Below, one piece after another: positions 13,301-26,058 of a stretch of DNA of 64,000 nucleotides. Numbering within the stretch: position 1 is the stretch's first letter; each line of letters starts with the position of its first letter. Made by a program: the position numbers and the translations under genes. The stretch spans positions 2,188,956-2,252,955 of the forward strand of contig OZ025279.1 in NCBI GenBank assembly GCA_964019165.1, written 5' to 3'. The notes under the pieces are model-generated. The model had not been told where the DNA came from, searched no databases, and saw only the letters and a program-made list of their open reading frames with translations. The stretch is from Mastigias papua. Its lineage: Eukaryota; Cnidaria; Scyphozoa; Rhizostomeae; Mastigiidae.

Positions 13301-13539
13301 CAGGGTTCTCAAGAGTCTGGAAAACCTGGAAATATCAGGGAACTTTTGTCTGTTCGGGGAATTTTTCGACACTCGTATTGTTTTTGCTCCTTCTTTGTAT
13401 GCATATATGCCGAGTAATTTCCTTAGTCCATCGAAAACTGCTGGGAAAAATTTGAAAAAGTCAGGGAATTTAGAAAAACTTAGTCTGGAAAACCTGGAAA
13501 CGTCAGAGAGCTTTCATCAAAGGAGTCCTGAGAACACTG
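13301..13539. mobile_element. Short TIR element with AAGAT direct repeats
   Basis: The ends CAGGGTTCTCAAGAGTC and, reverse-complemented, CAGTGTTCTCAGGACTC match at 14 of 17. AAGAT flanks both sides (13296-13300, 13540-13544). Inside, GTCTGGAAAACCTGGAAAxxTCAG occurs twice in direct orientation (13315 and 13479). It interrupts the N-terminal part of the R2-like LINE. Confidence 0.55.
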
Positions 13540-13937
13540 AAGATTTCTTTCTACTCTTCATTTTGTCCTGGATGAGGTAGCTTTTTCATGTTTTCTTCAA
13601 TGTTACATGGCTAGGCATCTTTCTATTGTCTAATCTTTGCACTTAGGTCTTGGCTACCCATGTTTTTGTTTGAGTAATTGTTCTTGTCGTTGTCTTCACT
13701 CTTCAACTGTTAAATCTTCAATATAGGATTATATTATTTGAGCATTATTATCACTAATATTCAAGACAGCCAGCCAAATCTGTTGGTTGTTTTAAACGAC
13801 ATTTTAGTTTCATAACTTGATATGTCAATATCAGTTCTTCTTATCCGTCAATTCACAATCACATTTGTATATGTCTAAGATTTTATCTATAAAATCTCTT
13901 TTCGTAATTCTTCGAATTTGGTGTAATGAATCAATAG

Positions 13938-14077
<140 letters not shown>

Positions 14078-14149
14078 CGAACTCCCGCTCGGCTCGGTTA
14101 TTTTCTCACACTTTCACTTTTCATTTCTTCCAAACCCTGTTGCTTCTAC

Positions 14150-14151
<2 letters not shown>
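14078..14151 (+). repeat. SINE-like fragment (B-box onwards)
   Basis: It starts TTCGAACTCCCG, resembling the distal half of a tRNA B box, and ends TTTCTTCCAAACCCTGTTGC. The copy at about 58370-58500 on the minus strand shares the same B-box-to-CCCTGTTGC body. A (TA)n run begins immediately downstream, as a SINE tail would. Confidence 0.45.

Positions 14152-14152
<1 letters not shown>

Positions 14153-14233
<81 letters not shown>
14153..14233. repeat. (TA)n microsatellite
   Basis: Pure TA repeat following the SINE-like fragment. Confidence 0.95.
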
Positions 14234-14239
<6 letters not shown>

Positions 14240-14276
14240 TTCTGAGCCGCATCCACAACGTATATAAATTGCATAA

Positions 14277-14368
14277 AAAGAATCAACCAAAAATATACTT
14301 TTCTGTACTGATGAAGATTTTAATCGAAACGTTTACTTACAGAAAAGTATATTTTTGGTTGATTCTTT
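14277..14368 (+). ncRNA. Perfect 31-bp hairpin with a hammerhead-like core in its loop
   Basis: Arms 14277-14307 and 14338-14368 are exact reverse complements. The 30-nt loop begins CTGATGA and continues to CGAAAC, the two conserved strands of the hammerhead ribozyme core. GATT/AATC inside the loop can pair as stem II, with one extra A after CTGATGA. A stem III is only hinted at by GT/AC. The topology (long stem I directly adjoining CTGATGA) is that of a stem-I-open hammerhead, but the weak stem III argues that it is inactive or only a relic. A similar CTGATGAA(N9)CGAAACGTTT occurs at 52353. Confidence 0.4.
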
Positions 14369-14373
14369 CTATA

Positions 14374-15470
<1,097 letters not shown>

Positions 15471-15788
15471 CCGTAAATCCTCGAATTAGCCCCCTGGGGG
15501 CTTATTTATTTTTGATGCTTTTTGGGTGGGGGCTTATTCGAGGGTGCTTATGCGAGGGGGGGCTTATAAAATTATTTGACAAATGCCATATGAAAAGCTC
15601 ATTGTCAAAGCTCCTTTTCTCCATACTATTACAAGAACAGTATAAATTTGAGCATTAGTCTTTATGAAAGTCATCATCATCAGGGATGGGGGCTTATTCG
15701 AGGGGGGCTTATTAACAATTTAAAGTTCTAGCATGGGGGCTTATTCGAGGGGGGCTTATTCGAGGAGGGCTAATTCGAGGATTTACGG
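15471..15788. mobile_element. TA-flanked MITE with 'GGGGGCTTATTCGAGG' repeats
   Basis: The left end CCGTAAATCCTCGAATTAGCCC and right end GGGCTAATTCGAGGATTTACGG are perfect inverted repeats. TA flanks both sides (15469-15470, 15789-15790). The word GGGGGCTTATTCGAGG is repeated several times inside the right half. The TA duplication suggests a Tc1/mariner-mobilised MITE; there is no transposase. Confidence 0.8.
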
Positions 15789-16479
15789 TAAGTGTCTTTA
15801 TCCGAAATATTATGATGATTAATCCAACTTGACTGGATCACTTTTGGTTCAAAAAGAATGGCTAATGTCTACAATCTACAATTCATGGGAGTTGTGGAGC
15901 TCAAGGGAATCTTTAAATATTTTAGTGGTTTTTCACATATCTAAATTGTCCCATATTTGGACGTTTTACGATTTTGGACGACAAATGTGAGACAATATAA
16001 AATAACTTTTGGTGAACAAGATGTGCTTGTTACATAAAGCATTTTCTTATAGAGGAAGTACATGCTTTAGAAGTTTGAAAAGCACTAATGTATTTAAAGA
16101 TTTTTGAGCTACATGACTCCCATGCCTTTAAACCTTGGCCAATTTTAATATTATTGGCATTATGTGACAATTTCAGCACTCCATATATTTTGATAACATC
16201 TCCACCATTTGATTTTCAATATTCTGGTAGAAGTCCAAGTCCATAAAAGATCCTGAAAAGATAGAAGTCTAGAAGTGATTCATTTGCTCTCTAGAGCTCA
16301 TTGAAGATTCGATAATTTCAAAAATCTTCCTCTGGGTGAAGTCAAAGTATACATAAAGTGTCATAAAACCTGAACGGACAGGAATATCACCTTAAGATTT
16401 TCAGGATTCTCTCAACTCAACTAGGTGAATCAGCATAGGAAATCTCATAAATTTCCAAGATTTGGAACACCGGTTGTAT
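15789..16479. other. Unassigned DNA
   Basis: Nothing recognisable on either strand; no ORF worth reporting. Confidence 0.4.
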
Positions 16480-16730
16480 GATCTATTATATTTGCCAAAA
16501 ATCCTTGGGACACTTGCAAAAACTGATAGAAAACCACATTCTTTTACACTTTGTTATCATTGCAACATACAAGTACCTTCCTTCCCCCTAGCTAGGTTCG
16601 TCTGTGGGGCACTTGAAGTTAGTGTGCACATGAAATTTTCCCGTTTTTGCCGGTACTTCTCCGAAAAACCAACATTGTTTGAGGGAAGGAGAGGGGGTGA
16701 AAGTTCATTGCAGAATAAAAAAAGTGCAAA
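16480..16730. repeat. Dispersed repeat, copy 1
   Basis: The block sharing CATGAAATTTTCCCGTTTTTG...TACTTCTCC.AAAAACCAACA.TGTTT and GAAAGTTCATYGCAGAATA is found again in the same orientation at 43340-43605. The copies are diverged with small indels, as for an old interspersed element. Confidence 0.5.
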
Positions 16731-17214
16731 GTATCTCAGGGCTTTTGGCGACTATTGTGCCATTGAATGACCCATCATTTGGTCTATAATTTAATGAGTT
16801 ACGTCTCGTTCCCTCTTTTGTAAAGAGGGGTAATATTAGCCGTCTTCCAGTCATCTGGTATTTCAGAGGTTGCTAAAGAATTTTTGAAAATAACTTCAGT
16901 AAAATTTGCTGTAGAGTTAGCTAGAGTGGCCCAAAGCTTATGCTATCAGGTGCCGGTGAATCTTTGACGTCAGGTTCGTCAGTGAGTTTTTTGACAGTCT
17001 GAAAAGTACCATTTACTGTTTAAAATGTCCTTGGATCTTATAAATACTTGATAATTCTTAATGGACGATTCATAGAACCTTTTTTATTTGGCATACTTCC
17101 AAAATCGTTTTGTTTTGACGCCTTCATCTTTTAAAATATGGTTATTGACATAACCATGACTAGTATCAACAGCTTCAAACAGCTTATTTTTGAAATATAC
17201 CCGTTGATCATTTT
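16731..17214. other. Unassigned DNA
   Basis: One minus-strand reading around 16800-17100 looks faintly LINE-like (short phrases only), but not enough to assign. Confidence 0.3.
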
Positions 17215-17430
17215 CGTTCAAAAAGTAAGTCAGTGTTTACCTCTGACTTTGATTCTTCAGGTTATGTTCTTGATATTTTGACTAGAATACACCTAGATTT
17301 GATTGCACTGATCCTAGCTCAAAAAGTCAGGATTATAGCCTTAGGACTTCGATTAAAATCAGCCTACTTTTAAGTTGTTTACTTTTGACCAAAAAAGTAA
17401 GTTTGTGGCCTTTGCATTGTGAGGAACATG
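17215..17430. repeat. Decayed ~70-bp tandem repeat, second locus
   Basis: Units begin AAAAAGTAAGT / AAAAAGTCAGGATTATAGCCTT / AAAAAAGTAAGT, with the last two 72 bp apart, and contain the same TTGATATTTTGA / GATTAAAATCAGCCT words as 1700-2036. Confidence 0.4.
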
Positions 17431-17720
17431 AGTTTACTTGTGACTGTGGAAATTGTTTTGTTAAGAACCCCAGGGGGATGTGGATGCATCTAAGTTTTTC
17501 GACCAAATCTCCAAGGCTTAAGATCTCGAGATAGATTATTATTCCAAATAGTTCATTGAATTTCACGCTTTTAAATGTGTTAAAGTTTCTCGAACAGTAA
17601 ATCGTTGATATACATGGCAATCGCGGATTGGTTGTTTTAATGGTAACTATGGTATTCATTGTCTCACTAGGGAGAATAACAAGCAGATGATTGGCTAGAA
17701 GACGTAGTAATGTACTATGA

Positions 17721-19440
17721 TTGACACCCTTTTTATGTGTGAATCTGCCTGCGAATGCTGACAGAAACCCCAAGAGCCCAGGTGGTATATATATGCACCA
17801 CGAGGTCGAAAGCTCTTGTCAGATCCTTCAAACGAAGGGTCGTTGCTGCATGACGAAACACTGCCGTTTCGCCAGAATTCACAGACGAAGTAGGATGATG
17901 AGGCGACGTGCTGTAAACTTGTAAGTACTTTACAGTCAGCATAGATTTAATTTATTACCCCCGCAAGTAGTCAGCCTCGTTTTCCCCCTTATGGCTAGAT
18001 GCCCTTTCTGTCTTATGCAATGTTAAAGTCACTAGATATACATATCTGCTTACTTTTGACAAAATATTGTTGACAAGAGTTTGAAAAATCATTTTACAAT
18101 GTGAATTGCTTAATTTCAGGCAGCACGAACTCTGGTTCAAAGAAGAGCACGTGGGCGAAATGTGAAGTTGCGAAGGTGACAAAGAACGAACAGCTTCGAT
18201 GTCCTGCGCAAAAAGAACAGATTCAACACGTGAGTTAAAATCATTTTGTTCTAGTTACGAAATTAGTGGTTTTAGGCTTATTCTCGTTAAATTTTGATTT
18301 TCGATAAGTTTCCATACTTTACACGAAGTGCTCTGTCATCTTTTTGATCGCTGATGTTCATTGAATTATCCAATTAGATAAAATATGTAGAAAAGGGCAT
18401 CAAATTCTGTCAATTTCAAATTGTAGTTGCATTATCTCTGGGCCAAAGTTTTGTCATTTCGTGTGTAAAACCTTGTATTCCGTTCCTTCCTTCAAATCCA
18501 GAACATTATCGCTTTTTGAGCAGGTTTTTTCTGGAAATCCCCCTAGAACGCAGCAAGATGTTTGACGTTACATTTATGCTTTCAAGTCCGTTTTTTGAAG
18601 AAGCGTGTTTATTTTCTGCCCCAATAATTTTGTAGCTGCGTTAAATTTGAGCAATATGGTAGGCTCAGTTGATTACTGTACAATTTTAAAGAATATTTGT
18701 TATTCTGAGACGTAGATTCTGACGCGTAGAATTTAGATTATTATATTTTTTGATATATTGTTATAAAATAAAAAATAATTTATTTTCGGTTGATATTAAG
18801 ACTGCTTATCTCCGATTGGAATTAAAAAGTTATTAGAATGAATGGCCTGAAATGATAGAAGCAAACTAGTGTTGGCACCACACTGTTTTGGTATTATCTT
18901 TCATGGTCATATTTATCATATTTCGGTCTGCCTAATTGGAGTTGCAAGTCTTATGTTCATATTAGGAAAATAAGTTTCCACTGTTCGTTAAGAATATTCC
19001 CTTAATGTTTTTATTTGTATTTTAGTGATACGACGGGATGCAAGCTTGATGTCATGAAGATAAGCCGAAGAGAAGTCTACCACTGCGATGATGAATGAAG
19101 ATATCAAGTGAAGAATTGAAGAAAATAGCCATAGTTAGAAATAAGGAAGAAATCTTCCATCGGCAAGCATAATTTTCATTCTATTTTTAAGGCAGGAGAA
19201 ATCAACTTTGCCATTGTTTTAGGCTGATATTTTTCGTGGGTACTGCAAAACACACATTGCATTGTTTTCTTTTTGAAAAGAAATTTGCAAAGTTGGTTTC
19301 TCCTTCCTTTACACAAGTGACCTGCGCTTTAACTGTTTTGGAAAGGATTCTGAAGAGGTTGTGATGCACCTGGAAGAAGAAAATTGGACAGCAAGCCAAG
19401 AAGATTGCGCGCACGTTCTTAATTAGGCTTTGCAATGTTG
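17721..19440 (+). other. Possible spliced transcript with weak coding support
   Basis: Good splice consensus sites are arranged in order: donor CTT|GTAAGT at 17920/17921, acceptor TAATTTCAG before 18120, donor ACAC|GTGAGT at 18229/18230, and acceptor TTGTATTTTAG before 19026. This would give a middle exon of 110 bp. An open frame from ATG at 17721 would cross the first junction and stop after 14 residues in exon 2. No domain is recognisable, so either a non-coding RNA, a UTR or chance is possible. Confidence 0.2.
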
Positions 19441-20825
19441 GTCACTTGGATTTTCTATAAGATTAGAAATAGGACTGTTGTTGATGCATATGTTGTTTAT
19501 GAAACTGCGTTGGAGCACAAAAAGTCATATATATATATGAGAGCTAATTATCATAATTTTGAAATTACAAGTCATCTTTCTTAAGGACTTTTTCGAAGGC
19601 AAAACTAAGAGAATCAAGGTGCCCGATTCTTTTAGTTCATGCTTTCAAGGGTCAAAATTCAGTTTGTACTATGCAGAAAAAGGGATAACTGTTTAAAGGG
19701 CAAGAGATCATGATTTTTTGTGCTCAAAGTCTAGTCTTTGATGATGGAAAATGCATTACATTTGTAAGATTATTACTCCAATTTTAAGGGAATCAGCAAT
19801 CCAGTAGTATCGATCGATAATTTGTAATGAAACATATTCCCCTTCCTTTCAGAAATATTTGACTGCCTTAACTTTGATATGACAAGCATAATTTATATGA
19901 TAGGAAAGCATAATATGATAGGAAAGCCTTTGAACAGGGATTATTCGTCCATTTGCATCCAATTTTCAACGGTTTTTGTTGTTTTCCATCATCAAAGATT
20001 AAAGTTTGATTAATTGCTTACGAAACATTGACAAAATGCTGCGTCAAACATGATTAATTTTGTTTAGATTTAGCAAAATTTCTGCATGCCCTCTTAGGGA
20101 AATTGCCTTTTAAGAATTGATATAGCCAAGATTCCCTCCTTTAATATGAGCCTCCACATTCGTCCCTGTTACCTTGCGCAAGTGTCTCTTTCGGCTATTA
20201 GAATCACTTAGGAAAAGTTGTTAAGGAGCAGAATGTCTTCCCAATTGAACACTATTAGACTTAGGCCCTTCTGCTTATAATTGTTCGGCAGTTTGAAGCA
20301 AAGATTTTAGGTTGTCTAAGGGGAAAATAGTCTCTGAAATAAGAAATGTACGCAGCATTTTTGCAATGTTTTGTAATTAGTTTTAGAAATGAATTTATTG
20401 CAAATGAAATCATTTAGAGTTGTTTTTCTTATTTGCTACCCAGAGGGCCTTAAAGAAATCCTAATTCCATTATCATTAAAAATTTGCAAGCTTCTAAATC
20501 TCTTATTTGAAAGCGTGCAAATATAATATTCCAAAAAGATCGAACATTTGCATTTTTTGGTTTAAAATATTGCAAAAATGAAAACAAAAATTGCTTTGGT
20601 AAAGAGTAGGAAGTAATATCTCTCATGATAATGGCGTAGGATTTCTTTTGCTCGTTATTTCAGAATTGCATTTTATCCATCTATGCAACATATAACGCAT
20701 TTTTCGAATCACAATTTCGGACATATTTGACTTTGAAATTTTCAAAACTAACGCGTTATTAAATTTATAGATGGTAAAATATCAATTCTGATTTAACGAC
20801 GGTAGCTTTGTTCTTTTCATCATCC
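19441..20825. other. Unassigned AT-rich DNA
   Basis: No gene or element recognised. A short direct duplication (CATAATATGATAGGAAAGC-like) occurs near 19880-19930. Confidence 0.4.
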
Positions 20826-20958
20826 TTTTCTTCTTTTGTTTGTTGGATATCAGTCAAGGTAAGTTTCTTATTTTCCTTGATACTTTTGACAGTATCTTAG
20901 AAACTAAGAAACTTTTCTCTTTGACTGTTATCAAAGAAACAACAAACAAAAGAAGAAT
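20826..20958. repeat. Long imperfect foldback hairpin
   Basis: The outer 18 bp TTCTTCTTTTGTTTGTTG pair exactly with CAACAAACAAAAGAAGAA. Inner blocks pair too (AAGTTTCTTA with TAAGAAACTT, GATA/TATC, AGTCAA/TTGACT) around a short GTATC-containing loop. It could be a foldback MITE or a hairpin RNA precursor. Confidence 0.5.
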
Positions 20959-21030
20959 AGGAGAAACAAGAGAACAAAGACTACTGATTCCCAGGGGAAT
21001 ACCACCTCTTAGAGGTGGCTATTTCTCTAG

Positions 21031-21040
21031 TATAAAAGGG
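21031..21040 (+). promoter_or_regulatory. TATA-box-like sequence TATAAAAGGG
   Basis: A strong TATA match lies downstream of a CCACCTCTTAGAGGTGG inverted repeat and upstream of an AAACTATCTCTAAAGAGAT foldback and a GTTACGACAGGGGC/GCCCTGTCG palindromic block (21110-21145). Such a dense arrangement could be an LTR promoter, but no LTR pair or gag-pol was found. Confidence 0.3.
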
Positions 21041-21764
21041 GTTGAGTAGCCAGAAACTATCTCTAAAGAGATACGACATGGGGTCTCCCGTCGTAACTTT
21101 CGTTTCGACAAGTTACGACAGGGGCCTAGCCCTGTCGAAACTGTCGTAACTAACTACCTACCTACCTCTATCTACAAAGACTAACAAATAACTAAGTGTC
21201 TAAGTAACTAAGTAATTAAACTGACTAACTAAGAAAGTAATAACTATTTAACTAGCTAAATAACTAAAAAGATTAACTAATTATGTATCTACATAATAAT
21301 TATTACTATATTTCTATCTTGTAATATCTGTTGCTATTTATCTTACTATCTACATATTGTTATTATATATTGCTAGTTAGATTATTTACGCAACTTACTA
21401 CAGAAGATTGTTGAGACAAAAAATACAACGTAGACAATAGTCTTGGTATATTAATAAGAAATATGATCAATGAAAATATGAAAAAGACTTTGATCTTTTC
21501 TTCTGCCATTCTGCTACCATAACATCAATGCTATTAACTAGAAAGACAAAGAAAGAACACGAAAATATACAATCATTATATGAATAAACAACTATTGAAA
21601 AGTTGTAATTATTCAAAAACATAAGACGATTTGCAAAAAAATACAAAGAGAACTCAATGAAAATTAGTATATACTAAACAAAAAAAAGAACAAAAAAGTT
21701 TTATCACAATTTATGTCAAATACAATGCATTACGAAAACAAAGAGGATATCCATTTGCCATTTT
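21041..21764. other. Unassigned AT-rich DNA left of the satellite
   Basis: CTAACTAA-type simple sequence at 21145-21290, then AT-rich text with no gene. Confidence 0.4.
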
Positions 21765-23100
21765 GCATGAAAATAATCAAAGATTATACTAAAAGGGCGG
21801 CATTAACTTAATCTATCATAATTTAGTCAAAATGCAGAAAAACTCAGGAATTTAACTATATCTCACATCTAAATAATCAAAGATTATACCCAAAGGACGG
21901 CATTTCTTTAATCTATCATAATTCAGTCAAAATGCAGGAAAAACTCAACAATTTCACATGATATTTTGCATCAAAATAATCATATTTTGCATCAAAATAA
22001 TCAAAGATTATACCCAAAAGAATTGTATTTATTCAATCTATCATAATTCAGTCCAAATGCAGGAAAAACTCAACAATTCCACATGATGTTGTGCATCAAC
22101 ATAATCAAAGATTACACCAGAAGGTTGCCATTTATTTAATCTATCATAATTTATTCAAAATGCAGGAAAAACTCAAGAACGTCATATGATATTTTGCCTC
22201 AAAATACTCAAAGATTATACCCAAAAGGATGGCATTTACTTAATCAATCATAATTTAGTCAAAATGGAGGAAAAACGCAGCAAATTTACATGATATTTTG
22301 TATCACAATAATCAAAGATTATACCTAAAGGAGGGCATTGCTTTAATCTATCACAACTCAGTCAAAATGCAGGAAAAACTCAAGAACTTCACATGATGTT
22401 TTGCCTCAAAATACTCAAAGATTATACCCAAAAGGATGGCATTTATTTAATCTATCATAATTTAGTCAAAATGCAGGAAAAACGCAGCAAATTTACATGA
22501 TATTTCTATCAAAATAATAAACGACTATACCCAAAAGGATGGTATTTGCTTAATCTATCATAATTCAGTCAAAATGCAGAAAAACTCAATTTCACATGAT
22601 ATTTTGCATCAACACAATCAAAGATTATACCTAAAGGATAGCATTAATTTATTCCATCATAATTCAGTCAAAGTGCAAGGAAATTTCAGCAAACTCCCCT
22701 GATCTTTTGCATTACCATAATCGATGAATATGTCCCCAAACGAAGGCCCCAGATTAATGCATGAAAAATGAGTCAAAACGTACAAATAATATGACAGATC
22801 CACCACATAGGTTGCATCCAATACTCGAAGAAAATGTCCCAAAAGAAGGCCCTAAATTAATCTATCCAAAATCAGTCAAAACATACAAAAAACATGACAG
22901 ATTCATTTCATAGTTCGTACCCAAATAATCGAAGAATATGCCCCCAAAAGAAGGCCTTAAATTAATCTATCCGAAATTAGTCCAAACGTACAACACAATG
23001 ACAGATATACTTCATAGTTTGCATCAAATAGTCGAAGGATATGCCCCCAAAAGAAGGCCATAAATTAATCCATCAACAATTTGTCAAAATGTACAGAAAC
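21765..23100. repeat. Diverged left flank of the satellite
   Basis: Monomers keep the period of about 104 bp but read ATCAAAGATTATACCCAAAAGG, TCTATCATAATTTAGTCAAAA, TGCAGGAAAAACTCA and CATGATATTTTGCATC. They align with the core monomer's TCGAAGAATATGCCCCAAAAG, CCATCAACAATTTGTCAAAA and CTTCATAGTTTGCATC. From about 22650 rightward they grade into the core type. Confidence 0.8.
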
Positions 23101-23125
23101 ATGACAGATTCACTTCATAGTTTGC

Positions 23126-24033
23126 ATCCAAATATCGAAGAATATGCCCCCAAAAGAAGCCCCTAAATTAATGCATCAACAATTAGTTAAAACATACAAA
23201 AACATGACAGATCTACTTCATAGTTTGCATCAACAATTTGTTAAAACGTACAAAAAATATGACAGATTCATTTCATAGTTTGCATCCAAAATTCGAAGAA
23301 TATGCCCCCAAAAGAAGGCCTGAAATTAATCCATCAACAATTTGTCAAAACGTACAAAACCATGGCAGATTCACTTCATACTTTCCATCCAAAACTCGAA
23401 GAATATGCCCCCAGAAGAAGGCCCTAAATTAATCCATCAACAATTTGTCAAAAACGTTCAAAAAACATGGCAGATTCATTTCATAGTTTGTATCCAATAA
23501 TGCAAGAATATGCCCCAAAAAGAAGGCTCTAAATTAATGTATCCAAAAGTAGTCCAAACCTACAAAAACATGACAGATATACTTCATAGTTTGCATCCCA
23601 AAATCGAAGAATATGCCCCCAACAGAAGGCTCTAACTTAATATATCCAAAATTAGTCCAAACCTACAAAAACATGACAGATATACTTCATAGTTTGCACC
23701 CCAAAATCGAAGAATATGCCCCCAAAAGAAGGCTCTAAATTAATATATCCAAAGTTAGTCCAAACCTACAAAAACATGACAGATATACTTCATAGTTTGC
23801 ACCCCAAAATCGAAGAATATGCCCCCAACAGAAGGCTCTAAATTAATCCATAAACAATTTGTCAAAACATACAAAACCATGGCAGATTCACTTCATAGTT
23901 TCCATCAAAAAATCGAAGAATATGCCCCCAGAAGAAGGCTTTAAATTAATCCATCAGCAATTTGTCAAAACGTACAAAAACATGGCAGATTCACTTCATA
24001 GTTTCCATCCAAATATCGAAGAATATGCCCCCA
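23126..24033. repeat. Satellite block duplicated at +2025 bp (copy 1)
   Basis: About 908 bp appears again at 25151-26058 with no difference I could find by eye. It includes an unusual truncated monomer (about 23205-23245, where TTTGCATC runs straight into AACAATTTG). Confidence 0.8.
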
Positions 24034-25150
24034 AAAGAAGGCCTTACATTAATCCATAAGCAATTTGTCAAAACTTAGAAAAAACATGGCAGATTCACTT
24101 CATACTTTCCATCCAAATATCGCAGAATATGCCCCCAAAAGAAGGCCTTAAATTAATCCATAAGCAATTTGTCAAAACTTAGAAAAAACATGGCAGATTC
24201 ACTTCATACTTTCCATCCAAATATCGAAGAATATGCCCCCAACAGAAGGCCTTAAATTAATCCATCAGCAATTTGTCAAAACTTAGAGAAAACATGGCAG
24301 ATTCACTTCATAGTTTCCATCCAAATATCGAAGAATATGCCCCCAAAAGAAGGCCTTAAATTAATCCATCAGCAATTTGTCAAAACTTAGAAAAAACATG
24401 GCAGATTCACTTCATACTTTCCATCCAAATATCGAAGAATATGCCCCCAACAGAAGGCCTTAAATTAATCCATCAGCAATTTGTCAAAACTTAGAAAAAA
24501 CATGGCAGATTCACTTCATACTTTCCATCCAAATATCGAAGAATATGCCCCCAAAAGAAGGCCTTAAATTAATCCATCAGCAATTTGTCAAAACTTAGAA
24601 AAAACATGGCAGATTCACTTCATAGTTTCCATCCAAATATCGAAGAATATGCCCCCAACAGAAGGCCTTAAATTAATCCATCAGCAATTTGTCAAAACTT
24701 AGAAACAACATGGCAGATTCACTTCATACTTTCCATCCAAATATCGAAGAATATGCCCCCAAAAGAAGGCCTTAAATTAATCCATCAGCAATTTGTCAAA
24801 ACTTAGAAACAACATGGCAGATTCACTTCATACTTTCCATCCAAATATCGAAGAATATGCCCCCAAAAGAAGGCCTTAAATTAATCCATCAGCAATTTGT
24901 CAAAACTTAGAAAAAACATGGCAGATTCACTTCATAGTTTCCATCCAAATATCGAAGAATATGCCCCCAACAGAAGGCCTTAAATTAATCCATCAGCAAT
25001 TTGTCAAAACTTAGAAAACACATGGCAGATTCACTTCATACTTTCCATCCAAATATCGAAGAATATGCCCCCAAAACAAGGCCTTAAATTAATCCATCAG
25101 CAATTTGTCAAAACTTAGAAAAAACATGGCAGATTCACTTCATAGTTTCC

Positions 25151-26058
25151 ATCCAAATATCGAAGAATATGCCCCCAAAAGAAGCCCCTAAATTAATGCA
25201 TCAACAATTAGTTAAAACATACAAAAACATGACAGATCTACTTCATAGTTTGCATCAACAATTTGTTAAAACGTACAAAAAATATGACAGATTCATTTCA
25301 TAGTTTGCATCCAAAATTCGAAGAATATGCCCCCAAAAGAAGGCCTGAAATTAATCCATCAACAATTTGTCAAAACGTACAAAACCATGGCAGATTCACT
25401 TCATACTTTCCATCCAAAACTCGAAGAATATGCCCCCAGAAGAAGGCCCTAAATTAATCCATCAACAATTTGTCAAAAACGTTCAAAAAACATGGCAGAT
25501 TCATTTCATAGTTTGTATCCAATAATGCAAGAATATGCCCCAAAAAGAAGGCTCTAAATTAATGTATCCAAAAGTAGTCCAAACCTACAAAAACATGACA
25601 GATATACTTCATAGTTTGCATCCCAAAATCGAAGAATATGCCCCCAACAGAAGGCTCTAACTTAATATATCCAAAATTAGTCCAAACCTACAAAAACATG
25701 ACAGATATACTTCATAGTTTGCACCCCAAAATCGAAGAATATGCCCCCAAAAGAAGGCTCTAAATTAATATATCCAAAGTTAGTCCAAACCTACAAAAAC
25801 ATGACAGATATACTTCATAGTTTGCACCCCAAAATCGAAGAATATGCCCCCAACAGAAGGCTCTAAATTAATCCATAAACAATTTGTCAAAACATACAAA
25901 ACCATGGCAGATTCACTTCATAGTTTCCATCAAAAAATCGAAGAATATGCCCCCAGAAGAAGGCTTTAAATTAATCCATCAGCAATTTGTCAAAACGTAC
26001 AAAAACATGGCAGATTCACTTCATAGTTTCCATCCAAATATCGAAGAATATGCCCCCA
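25151..26058. repeat. Satellite block duplicated at +2025 bp (copy 2)
   Basis: Second copy of 23126-24033. The match ends near 26058, where AACAGAAGG replaces AAAAGAAGG. Confidence 0.8.

Larger units (their letters stand above)
8650..13900 (-). pseudogene. R2-like LINE, near full-length but decayed and interrupted
   Basis: Minus-strand remnants in order: an N-terminal part (KKLPHPGQNEE near 13580), RT text NRKSLGTDNVPNFWLKN (about 12630) and HIEESNLLPAEQK (about 12430), the motif GIYQSDSLSPFVFCM (about 12110), HLLYIG in place of the YMDD box (about 12015), thumb KSELTSYTKIFAINALAIP (about 11690), HPKADVDRIYLPREEGGRG (about 11530), a linker at 9780-9860, AAKDQSLATRYYQ (about 9110), a knuckle like NPNADY...FDES, and the endonuclease WDMPIITDKVVKANWPEIVI (about 8800). 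This order fits an R2-type LINE with a C-terminal restriction-like endonuclease. Many stops and frameshifts are present. Three DNA elements interrupt it (13301-13539, 9966-11396, 9472-9743), and the protein resumes on the far side of the mariner. The far 5' boundary is uncertain and may reach about 15 kb. Confidence 0.75.
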
